A stretch of DNA of 64,000 nucleotides from Phytophthora sp. 'mugwort' (lineage: Eukaryota > Oomycota > Peronosporomycetes > Peronosporales > Peronosporaceae), in the NCBI GenBank assembly GCA_033558025.1, contig JAUCEF010000007.1:6076001-6140000 (forward strand). The letters run 5' to 3'. Made by a program: the position numbers and the translations under genes. The notes under the pieces were generated by a model that worked only from the letters and a program-made list of their open reading frames with translations, was not told where the DNA came from and ran no database searches. Position 1 is the first letter of the stretch, and each line of letters starts with the position of its first letter. Positions 1 to 9,198 of this stretch are shown here, piece by piece.

Positions 1-766
1 AACAATATTGTGCGGCGTTCTCGTTTGTGATTTTGAACTTGCGGTTTTGTCTCCTGGGAAGATCCGCCACTCCGTCCGAACCATCCAATCACGAAATCAG
101 CCCGTGAGGTAGCATGAAAGTCAGCGGTGTATATGACTGTACAGTACAGTAATCTGCCTCGGTAAAGAATTCTGGCGCTGCATAGAGACTTGAAGATAAT
201 AAGGCACCTAGGGCAAAACTCAACACAATCACACATACACAGTAGCTAATTTCTGAAGGATATAAATTGTTGTGACTTATTTATTGAGGCAGATTACTGT
301 ACCTAGGTTGCAAGGTTGGTTTTCCCGTTACCGGTACCGGTACTGTAAATGGGGTGCATGGCATACCTAAGGTAACCTAACAGATAGAAGACGTCCACTT
401 CGTACGCAATCAACTACACAGCAAAACGCAAGGTCGTATGACACCACGTTAAGTACTAATATATTCATAGTACAAATGTAAATCGAATGATTCAAATAAA
501 GCACAATAACAAAGCTAATCCCAGGCGAAAAAAGCGAACCATAATCAGTTGAGTTCGTGTGGTTGCGGATAGCAACTGATGATGGGGTGCCAGATTTCTA
601 ACAGGAAAAAAACATTCGCTCCTAGGAATACATGCACAACATATGACCACAGCTCCCAAATCATAGTGCTAGATGCAATGCTCAGCGATGCTCCATTACT
701 ACTGTCCGTAATAGCCGCGCATTTCATTTCGGAGTTTGCAGCCCTGCCGTGTCATTCCCCGTCCTC
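1..766. other. Upstream intergenic stretch, no gene seen
   Basis: This is AT-rich DNA with no open reading frame that I would support. Short reading frames around 545-848 overlap the 5' end of the next gene on both strands and have no recognisable content. The only local structure is a tandem ACCGGT motif near 330-345. The last 50 bases probably hold the promoter of the sulfatase-like gene. Confidence 0.5.
723..737 (+). promoter_or_regulatory. Possible oomycete initiator (Inr) of the sulfatase-like gene
   Basis: The sequence TTCATTTCGGAGTTT lies about 30-45 bp before the ATG at 767. It resembles the oomycete initiator plus flanking region, whose core is YCATTYY. The spacing fits the short leaders usual in oomycetes. 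This is a consensus match only. Confidence 0.3.
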
Positions 767-3322
767 ATGGAATCCCTCGGTCTACTCACCAGCCGAAGTG
801 ACCAAAACTCGACGCGGTGTCGCTTTACCGAGCCTAACAATCAAATAGACGTGGACGCGGTCGTCATAAATGAAGCATTAGAGACCAAGGATACCCGCCG
901 ACGAAAGAGGCCGTCGAGGGAGTTGTGGAGTTTTGCTGAACTATGTGCTCGTCCCTGGTTTGGCTGGTTCTTTGTGTACGCGTCCGTGTTGTTGTTCTTC
1001 ACCATAACTCGATACGCGGCGCTAGAAGCTCTGGTGGAGATGTATGGCAGCCCTCAGGACTATACAATGGGGTTCACGAGTGCGGCATTGGGGCTCGGAC
1101 TACTGGAAGACTTTGTCTGCGCGACCTATTTCATCTGTTTGCTTTGCATATTTGACGTCCTCAAGCGCAGAATCGTTGATCAAGTAAGTATAAAAGACAG
1201 AGGAGTGGCTACTGGGATTGCTGGAAATGTTGCAACCTTTCTAGTATCGTGTCTACTTTTCGTTGCTATGATGGCACCTTTCGTGGCGGATTTGATGCTA
1301 GTGACAAACCGCAACATGCGCTTCACGTTTGAACTCGTGGTTGCACTATTCCGGGAAAGGCACCATCTCAACGCTGCCCCGATATCTTCCGACGAGATCC
1401 AACGAGGTTATAAGACTGCAACTGTTCTGGTGATTGTCGCTGTGGCCTTTGCGTTTGTCCGTATATCGGCTAGCTGGGCCGATTTATCCAACTGGAATCC
1501 AACACACCCAGTGGTAGATGCAGTAAACTATCGGACACGTAGAGGCGCCAACGGAGCCAAGTACATGGGCCTTTCACTTGAAGGTGGGACTGAGACTACA
1601 AGGTTAGAAAACTTGAGTCAAGACGAAGACGTTGGCAAGAAATCACCCGTGAGAGAAAACCACAATGTCGTCCGAAATGTTCTAAACGTTGTTTCCGTCC
1701 TTGTGGGTCTACTGGTTATCTCTGCTGCAGTCGTCGCGTTACGGTGCATGTGCTCGCCCCTGGTCGCGTATTCGGGGCTGAACGCGACACTTAACGAGCT
1801 GTTTGGCCACGTCTTGCAACCTACAGCGACCGAGACTATATATACAAACATTCAAGGTTCTCAACCCTGGGTCGAGATGAACATTCACCCGACAGAGAAG
1901 CACGAACTGTTTGGTAATGACACACTCTATCGACGTACCACTGGATTCCAAGGAAGTCTTGCTTTCGATGTTGATGTCACGAACGATAACCCGCCCAATG
2001 TCTTGGTGATCGGCGTTGAGTCGTTTCGGTTCCAAGATTCTCGTTATCTTGTCGGCGAAGAAGATCCGTCAAACTTATTTAAAGGTACAAACATGACCAT
2101 CACGCCGAGTTTTGACAAATGGGCGAAGCGCGGCGTTGCTCTTCGCAACATTTGGTCGAGTTATCCGACTAGTCGCTCGCTCGAGAGTTTACTATTCGCC
2201 CAAGTTCCGTACGACAGCGATACAAAAAGTGGTATTACCGGTGGCAGGAAGGACACGAAACTTTCTGGTTTACCCCAGCTCTTTGATGCTAAAGGATACG
2301 AAACCTTTTTCACCACGGGGTCTTCCATCACTCTTGACAATTGGAACGTATTTCTGCCAGCTCATGGCTTTAAAAATGTATGGGAAGCCAAAGCGATGCT
2401 CAAGTTAGGAGATAAACATCTCAAGATTCGGCGTCACCAATGGTTTGGACCCGAGCACTTTGCGTTCAACTGGGGGCTTCACGACGACCTGAGCTTTCGT
2501 CTTTTGGGCGATTTACTGCGTCAAAAGATAAAGAAACAAAAACTGCGAGTTGCGAAGGGCGAACCAAAGAAGCCACTATTTATCACGCACTATACCATCT
2601 CGAGTCATGCCCCGTTCCGAGCCCGACCCACCTGGTATGCGAGGGCCGATAAACCCGACTTTTCTGCGTTTTATGAAGGACATGAGCGCGCCGAAGAGAT
2701 TCGGAATTACTTGGAGATGCGGTATTTTACGGATATGGAGCTAGGGAAATTCATGGATCGTATGGAGAAGCAAGGCATTCTTAACGACACAATCGTCGTC
2801 ATTATGGGCGACCACGGTCAAGCACCAGAGAATGAGATTATGAACACCCGCGAGGAAGCCGTGACGCGTGTGGCTGGCGCAATTATTGCTGAAGGTCGAC
2901 TGGGTAAATATGCGGGAGCAATGATTGATGACGCCGCAGAGCAGTATGATATCCTTAACACATTAGCAGATATGACAGGTTTACCAGAGGGAGGTTTTGT
3001 GCAGAACGGTGTCGGACGCTCACTCAAGCGGAAGGCTCCGTATGGAGAGCGTCCTGTCTTCACTAACGACCCGAACCGCAAGATGGCGATCGTGCGTGGT
3101 CATCATCGTCTGCGTTACGATCGTGTGACCGACTCGGTGCTACTGCACGATACTGAGAGTGACCAGGCTATGACGACCGATCTATTCCCCAAGCTTTCAC
3201 CCGACAAACAAGCAGAATGGAAGGTCCTGCGTGAGAATGGTCGACGGATTGCAGCGTACTACAAGAAGCGATGGGATGAGAATTGCCTTTTGGCTGTCCA
3301 TTGTACCGAACGATACACCTAG
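767..3322 (+). CDS. Polytopic membrane protein with sulfatase / LTA-synthase-like catalytic domain
   Basis: This is a single-exon gene of 851 residues. The open frame extends to a GTG at 749, but the first ATG is at 767 and is preferred. The N-terminal part has about five hydrophobic membrane segments (roughly residues 60-85, 100-135, 155-185, 220-240 and 305-330). A sulfatase/alkaline-phosphatase-fold domain follows. It begins at NVLVIGVESF (about residue 411), has SYPTSRSLESLL where the nucleophilic Thr/Ser of this fold sits, and has VVIMGDHG (about 680) with metal-binding Asp-His. The order (membrane helices, then an extracytoplasmic sulfatase domain) is that of LTA-synthase and phosphoethanolamine-transferase relatives. 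The substrate is unknown, and transfer or hydrolysis of a phospho or sulfo group on a surface glycan or lipid is an inference. The gene converges with the next one, 94 bp between stops. Confidence 0.85.
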   Translation: MESLGLLTSRSDQNSTRCRFTEPNNQIDVDAVVINEALETKDTRRRKRPSRELWSFAELCARPWFGWFFVYASVLLFFTITRYAALEALVEMYGSPQDYTMGFTSAALGLGLLEDFVCATYFICLLCIFDVLKRRIVDQVSIKDRGVATGIAGNVATFLVSCLLFVAMMAPFVADLMLVTNRNMRFTFELVVALFRERHHLNAAPISSDEIQRGYKTATVLVIVAVAFAFVRISASWADLSNWNPTHPVVDAVNYRTRRGANGAKYMGLSLEGGTETTRLENLSQDEDVGKKSPVRENHNVVRNVLNVVSVLVGLLVISAAVVALRCMCSPLVAYSGLNATLNELFGHVLQPTATETIYTNIQGSQPWVEMNIHPTEKHELFGNDTLYRRTTGFQGSLAFDVDVTNDNPPNVLVIGVESFRFQDSRYLVGEEDPSNLFKGTNMTITPSFDKWAKRGVALRNIWSSYPTSRSLESLLFAQVPYDSDTKSGITGGRKDTKLSGLPQLFDAKGYETFFTTGSSITLDNWNVFLPAHGFKNVWEAKAMLKLGDKHLKIRRHQWFGPEHFAFNWGLHDDLSFRLLGDLLRQKIKKQKLRVAKGEPKKPLFITHYTISSHAPFRARPTWYARADKPDFSAFYEGHERAEEIRNYLEMRYFTDMELGKFMDRMEKQGILNDTIVVIMGDHGQAPENEIMNTREEAVTRVAGAIIAEGRLGKYAGAMIDDAAEQYDILNTLADMTGLPEGGFVQNGVGRSLKRKAPYGERPVFTNDPNRKMAIVRGHHRLRYDRVTDSVLLHDTESDQAMTTDLFPKLSPDKQAEWKVLRENGRRIAAYYKKRWDENCLLAVHCTERYT

Positions 3323-3416
3323 AGTCAAATTTGCATACATACATATATATGTAGATAGATAGATAGGTATAGATACAAGAGCTGACAGCATGTATGAGAT
3401 ATTGTGTATTTCCCTT
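3323..3416. other. Short convergent 3' intergenic spacer
   Basis: These 94 bp separate two convergent stop codons. The spacer holds a CATA/TAGATA microsatellite-like run (about 3335-3375). Both 3' UTRs must end within it or overlap. Confidence 0.6.
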
Positions 3417-6400
3417 CTACAAAAGCCAATGACCAAGTACTTCCACCAATGCGGCAGTGAAACGAGCCTCATCCGCCACAGCTTTTTTCCGGGCTCGATA
3501 TCTACGCTGGATGTAGCGTGCAGCGTCGTGTTCTTCTGGGGGTCGGTATGCAAAATAGCGAGTGACTGTGAACTCCACGAGACTGGGGGTAGCAACTTCA
3601 TCTGACCAGGCACTCGGACTCGCACGACCAACGCGATTCGCAGGGGATACACGGAATCGGTACACACGGTGCGGCCTGAGGAAGGTCGCGTGGAGCTTTA
3701 GACCACGAGATATCGTCATTTCGCCCCCTTTCTCCATTTTCCCTTGAATCCGATGATCATTTCGGCTGGATCGAACAGTATATTCCACGTGAAATCTACA
3801 CAGATCTGCACCTCCATCATGCACAGGAAGATTCCAAGTCACGATGGCACTTGTCGGTGTCACATCAGCTACGATGGGGGCTTCAGGAAGCGCATCGGGT
3901 ACAGTTGGGGCCCTGGTTTGTACTGGGTTACAGGCGTCACTAATGCCACTGGAGCCTAAGCTGTTGGACGCACTAATTGTGGCGCTGTAGAATGTACTAC
4001 CGCGTAGATGGCGTAGTACGGATGTCACTGTTGTTGAATCTGCGCTAGGTTGCAGTAGATCGTGAGGTTTGAGAGTAAACTCGCGGCTTAGCTGACGGAC
4101 GCGGACGCCAAACTGCGAGTCTTCTACGTACAGAGCGACGTTGTAAGCGTCAATTGGAAGCCCGTTGCGCTTTGGAGGCGTCCAAGCCAGCGTCAACGTG
4201 TGAGCCGAAGGTTCACGCAGTTCTGGAGCTGTGGGTGGATCCGGTACATCACACAACGTAGCCACACTATCGCTGGGGAGGGATTCGAGTGATGTCAGCA
4301 ACTTGTTGTCCACCAGGTTTGAAGCAGAAACCCACATTTGTATGGGTTTACCAGGTGTCAAGCCCGTCACTGTGTACGTGGTCCCGGCAATCGATCGTGT
4401 GAGGAGAACTATCCTTTCCTGGTGTGTACTGAGGCTCTCCTCGACCTCCTGACACCAGCTGAGTGTGTACTGCAGAATGTCACTACCATTGCATCGTGGT
4501 TTTTCCCACTGTACATCGAGCTGCCGTTTATCGACAGTCACAACTTCAGGTTTCTTAGGCTGGTCAGGCGCCATGCAGTCCATCTTAACGTAGTCACTCA
4601 GACGAGAAAACTCCGCGAGACCACAGCGATTCGATGCGGCCACAACGAATTGGTACACTTCACCAGGCCAGAGTTCGTTCACTGTGTATGAGAGCGTGGT
4701 AGTAGAATGAAGAGAATGAGCTGAATCTGTCGAGATTGACACTTTTTTCGAGACGGTCGATGACGATGTAGTGTTCTGATTGCTGCCTCCTCTCGTAGTT
4801 TTGCTTCTTTGTTTGTCGTTCAGCGGAACTGCAGCTTCTGTCCCGGTAGTTATCATTTTCTTAGCCACGGTTGGGCGTCTGGCACCCGTATGGGCACTTT
4901 GTACGTCAGATACTTCGAGATCCGCCACTGAAATGGTAACTTCTCGTAGCGGAACAAAGGCATGGTTTTCCGGGCGACATTGAATGGTATAGGACACAAT
5001 AGTAGCACCGTTCGGGCACGGAGGCGTCCACGAGAGAGTGATGCGTGTGGCTTCACGATTATCATGCCGCACCGGGTGTCCAATCCGTGATGGAATAAAC
5101 GCCAGAGTCTCAATGGGCTCAGTTGCAGCACTAAACTTGCTGGTCCCAATCTGTAGATGTGCAAGAGTGAGTATAGTAGCTAGAGACGGATAGCAAACAA
5201 GTGCCTACCTCGTTTACAGCAGCCACTTGGAGAAGATACTTAACGCCTGGCTGGAGCTTGTCGATGATTGCGGATAAATACTTCGCTGGAACTTTTGCAT
5301 CAGGAATAACTGCAATATCTCTAGCATCATCAGTAAAGGAACCGACTTGTGTCGTGCGTACAACATAATGGAGGATCTTAGCACCATTTGCTAATGGCTC
5401 AGTCCAAGATACGTTGATTGAGAAACGATCCACCGAGACCACGGTTGGTATCTCTGGCTGGTCAGGGCTGGATGGCCGAACTCGCCACAGTATTGCCGTT
5501 GTGTCTTCACTGGAAGATAGTAGAAACACACCGCTAGGATCAAAGGTAATCGATTTAATAGTGTCGTTGTGACCTGCAAGACTGAAGACACACTCTGCTG
5601 GCTTAGGCTCATTTCTTCGCCAAACTTTGACCAAGTTGTCTGAACCGCCAGTGGCTAACATCATTTCGTATATGCTCAAGTCGCAGGTAGTTGGCGACGT
5701 GAGGGCGCAGCAAGTAATTGGAGCATTATGCGCATCAAAAATTGCTTCTAAGACGATACCTTGCTCCAGCGACCAATAGCGTATCGACTTGTCTAGTGCC
5801 ACTGTCACGACCAAATCAAGCTCTTGAGCCACAGCGCAACCAGTAATCAGAGACGAGTGAGACGAAAAACCTCCATTCTGAAATATGTAACGACGTTAGT
5901 ATAAATGATCAATTTACCACATCAAGAAACAATTGGAGAACTTACCTTCGTGCGTCCTGAAAATGTACAAAGTAGTCGACCATTTGCATCAGGACGAGAT
6001 TGCATCCGAGTAACAGATTTTGCAAGAATGGAGTCAATTTCCCCATCCGGATCTACCGAAAGTGACAAAGCGGGTGTGAACAGCTTCTCGAAGTCGAACT
6101 CCTTCATGTTTCGGACTTGTGTTTTCAAGCGATCACTCTCGTCCTTTGTCAGTGCGTGTGTGAGATTTTTCAGATCGTTGTCGCAGGTTTCGCTCTTAGG
6201 ATTCGTTTCGCAGGTTAGAAACTTTTCAAATTCATCTTCGTTGGGATCGATCGCGTCAATAATAAAATCGAGGCGTTGCTTGACGTCTATCGCTTCGTTC
6301 CGCTCATCTTCGCTTTGCGCAGGGGCAAGTAGCGTGAGCACTTCGTCATTATCACGAAAATGACGCCACTCGTGGTTTGCTACAAGCGTGGCCATCGATT

Positions 6401-7394
6401 CATCAAACGTGAAGAGATTCGTTGACGACTCGACGGAAAACGAGAATGGGATTGCTTGCTGCCATTCCTGCAGTTGAGCACCTAGAGAGATTGTATTCCT
6501 GTTCTCGTCGTCACTTACCTGCTTCCTCCCGGACACATCAGAAATATCCCACAACTTTACGACACACTCACCACAAGTCACCAGAACTTGATCATCCACA
6601 GTAAAGGCTAGACAGGATGCACCTTCCTCATGAACAGGTAAAACCATCAAGATGTTCAAACCGACGACCTCAGCAGTATCAGCCCCTGACTTTTGAGCTG
6701 TAAATGGGTTGTCATCCTTCCTCACTGGTAATACTTTCCATAGGATGCATGTCGAATCCCAGGAAGACGTAGCGAGAAGATCTCCATCATGACTAAACGT
6801 CATCGAAGAGATCGCTTGCTGGTGACCCGTGCAATAGTTATTGGCCACGTCGAAAAACTTCACTGAGGGTACAGCTGGAGTGATGAGATTCTTCTGATAG
6901 TCAAACAGATGAGCCATTGGCGTGTTGTCTGTGCTAATCATCACAAATGTCAACTTTTTGCCAACTATGCAAAAAAAAATGTTTCACTTACGGGAAGCGT
7001 ATGCAAAGAGAATCATATTAAGCCCGGAGTACTGAAAGTGAGCTGCTCCACCATAGATCGCTCGAGCGTGGAATGACGATACGTCCAGACCGATGAGCAT
7101 CTTACCGCTGTCCAAGTTCCAGATTGAGACACTACACATCACCAAAAGAAAAATAGTATTAGAGAACTACCGCCATTCATCCTCCACTAAGTAGTCACTA
7201 CTGATACACTCACCAGTCCAAACCAAAGGTGAAAAGTAGCACTAGATCTGTTTCACGTTGGGAAGTGGCAGCAACGCGAGTGATTGCGACGTCCGTGATG
7301 CTGCTCCGATGGGTCTCAAATCCGCGTACTTTCATTTCTGAAGTGAGTCGTGGCCGACGAGAATCCACATACTTGCCATTGACGAAGTAGAACC
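3417..7394 (-). CDS. WD40-repeat / fibronectin type III / IQ-motif scaffold protein, multi-exon
   Basis: Exons read on the minus strand are 7394-7214, 7131-6992, 6964-5946, 5877-5209 and 5150-3417, all with GT-AG borders and matching phase. Starting at the first in-frame ATG (7335) gives 1,227 residues. Domains in order: WD40 units (FGLDCVSIWNLDSGK; GHQQAISSMTFSHDG...ILWKV; a third near LVTCGECVVKLWDIS), an acidic helical insert of about 180 residues, more WD40 units (DKSIRYWS, GSDNLVKVWR, AGHNDTIKSITF...ILWRV), then five FN3 domains with repeated PP.PNG/WTPP and Y.F.V.A.N signatures. It ends with an IQ motif (AARYIQRRYRARKK) that should bind calmodulin or an EF-hand light chain. No signal peptide or membrane segment is seen, so FN3 modules here are probably intracellular. 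A cytoskeletal or axonemal scaffold role is an inference. The 5' end is unresolved (see the separate upstream ORF), and the second intron in this span is only 27 nt. Confidence 0.8.
6965..6991 (-). other. Ultra-short 27-nt intron in the WD40/FN3 gene
   Basis: On the minus strand the segment begins GTAAGTG and ends GCATAG, with a T-run between. Reading through it gives an in-frame TGA. Removing it joins ...FAYAS to LGKKLTFVMIST in one open frame. Other introns read in this window are 51-101 nt. Confidence 0.65.
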
Positions 7395-7445
7395 CTGGCA
7401 AGTATAACACCAGACGTCAGCAAAGGATGGTGGTGCCATATTTAC

Positions 7446-7627
7446 AGAATTGTTGTTAAATCTGACGTGCCGTCTTCTCGAAGGGCATCGTCCTCTAGCT
7501 TCTTTTGCAGTGCATCAAGCATGGCCCGAGCATTTGTCCGGTCTTCTGCACTGCGACCATCGCCGTGGATCGCAAAGAGCTGCTTCTGCTGCTCGTCCAG
7601 CTGCTTCCTCCGTGACGCCTTCCCCAT
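7446..7627 (-). CDS. Probable first coding exon of the WD40/FN3 gene, junction unresolved
   Basis: The frame starts ATG at 7627 and encodes a charged, helix-prone 60-residue segment (MGKASRRKQLDEQQKQL...). It ends at a good donor, GTAAAT, at 7445. The only nearby acceptor, TTGCCAG ending at 7395, lies in front of the WD40 gene's next exon. The phases do not agree: two leftover bases here meet an exon that needs one, and the join runs into a stop. Either the sequence has an indel, the true junction is elsewhere, or this is an upstream ORF and the main protein begins at the ATG at 7335. The lysine/glutamine-rich start looks like real coding sequence. Confidence 0.5.
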
Positions 7628-8694
7628 GACCGTTCCAGAGTTTCAGTGTCTCTTTAAGATCGGATTTTGGCCGAAATTCACAAATAAAGATGACCTGTCA
7701 TAAACCGGAAAACGGCAGCCCATACTTTTGAAGAAGGGGTGAACTTTGTCGGGATCCATGGCTACCCAATGCTTGTGGTTTAACATCTCTGTGCGGATCA
7801 CACTGTTTTAAACCCAGGACCTAACAGTGTCGTGTATGGGTGTTCTAAAGCCATACCATCCGTCCTTATACATGTACCTTGGCATTTTACCTTGCATACT
7901 TTTAAAAATACAATGATAAAACCATAGTTGCTCAAGGGATTAGTAACCCTATCCCTTTTAGAAAACATGGCTATCGCTTGCTTTGATAAAGCAGGGTACT
8001 TTTGTTATACACAACACGGAGCGGTATTGGTAAGGTCAAAGATTGGTGCCGAGGCTGGCCGAAGTAGCGTGCTCGATGATGCCGAATACGACGCACTTGT
8101 TGAAGACCTGATTGGCCTAGCCCGCCTTAATTTTTCAGCGAACCAGTTTCATCTCAAGACGATGGTCCTAGCAACGGGAGGTAGCATCACTTCGTTTTCT
8201 TTAATGAGTAGCATTGTTTTTGTCTTGATACCATTACAATTACAATCAGTCCAATGACCTCGGCTCGAATCGCTAAGCTAGCCCCAAGAATGTATCGCAC
8301 GACGGACCCAGCGTTGGCATGGTTCTACCTGTAGTTGTATGAATATCCACCGTATATTTCATGTGCTAAAATGGTTCTTTAGAAGGCTAGAAAAAGTTAG
8401 CGCCAAATTATTTAATTTGCTCTTTGGTCGTTTCGCACTCCAGTTGCATGCTGCAAGCGCCACCGTAAAGCGGAAATCCCTCATTTTTCCGTCTGGTGCA
8501 ACCAGATTCTGATTAATCATGAGATTTTGGTATTGTAAAGAAGTGCAATTCGCCGGAATTTCTTCAAGCTTCGAAATGAATTGCAAGTCACGATTTTATC
8601 TTGAACGGTCGCTTGTCACATTTACTGGAGTCGTTTCGAGGCCAATACTCCCCTTTGCTGGTGCTCCGAAATCAGGCTAAACACGAGTTAACGC
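7628..8694. other. Intergenic stretch between divergent genes
   Basis: This region separates the minus-strand scaffold gene from the next plus-strand gene and should hold both promoters. It contains one weak plus-strand ORF (7967-8257) and a minus-strand ORF (8359-8586) with no recognisable content. No repeat termini were seen. Confidence 0.5.
7967..8257 (+). CDS. Small hypothetical ORF (about 96 aa), doubtful
   Basis: From the ATG at 7967 the frame encodes 96 residues beginning MAIACFDKAGYFCYTQ. The middle (SSVLDDAEYDALVEDLIG) looks like an amphipathic acidic helix, and the C-terminus is hydrophobic. I recognise no family. It could be a gene remnant, an exon of a broken gene or chance. No splice partner was found. 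Confidence 0.2.
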   Translation: MAIACFDKAGYFCYTQHGAVLVRSKIGAEAGRSSVLDDAEYDALVEDLIGLARLNFSANQFHLKTMVLATGGSITSFSLMSSIVFVLIPLQLQSVQ

Positions 8695-9078
8695 ATGACG
8701 GGGAGTAAGGGTAAGAAGACCATGGCCGCAAGGTACTCGCGCGCCAATGCGCTCATAGGCTCGTTGCTCAACAAGTTTCACAACGGATCCGTGCGCGCCA
8801 TGGACCCGTTCGTGATCCGCGCGTTGAAAGAATACGAGCCGAGATTGCTTGGCATCCAGTGCTTCCTGGAGCAGGTATTTAATGCTCTACAATAGCTTAA
8901 TCCTGAGGGAGTTTGGGATGTATACACTAAAACAAATCGGTCCATGTAGGGGCCAGCGGAGAACTGTCGACGAATCAAAGACGAGTCCCTCGTGACAGAT
9001 CGCACATCACATGCGTCGTCCATTTCCGGACTGTTTACAATCTGCGGTGGCTGCTTCGGACCAGGCGCCATCATGTAA
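8695..9078 (+). CDS. Small two-exon conserved-looking protein, unknown function (102 aa)
   Basis: Exon 1 runs 8695-8874 and ends with the donor CAG|GTATTT. Exon 2 runs 8950-9078 after the acceptor ATGTAG. Phase is 0 and the frame stays open to TAA. The protein is 102 residues. It has a basic N-terminus (MTGSKGKKTMAARYSRANAL), a compact helical middle (DPFVIRALKEYEPRLLG), and a short tail with clustered Cys and Gly (TICGGCFGPGAIM). No signal peptide is obvious and I do not recognise the family. It lies directly upstream of the FYVE-TBC gene in the same orientation, 120 bp from that gene's ATG, so the intergenic promoter must be very short. Confidence 0.6.
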
Positions 9079-9198
9079 AGCGAGTTTTATAGTGGGGAAC
9101 AGATAGAACGAAGCTAATTTATTAATATTGTGGCTTACAGGCGGCAGTGGGATACGTGCAGCGGAACGGAGGGCGACTCAGACGACAGGGGGTCGGCC

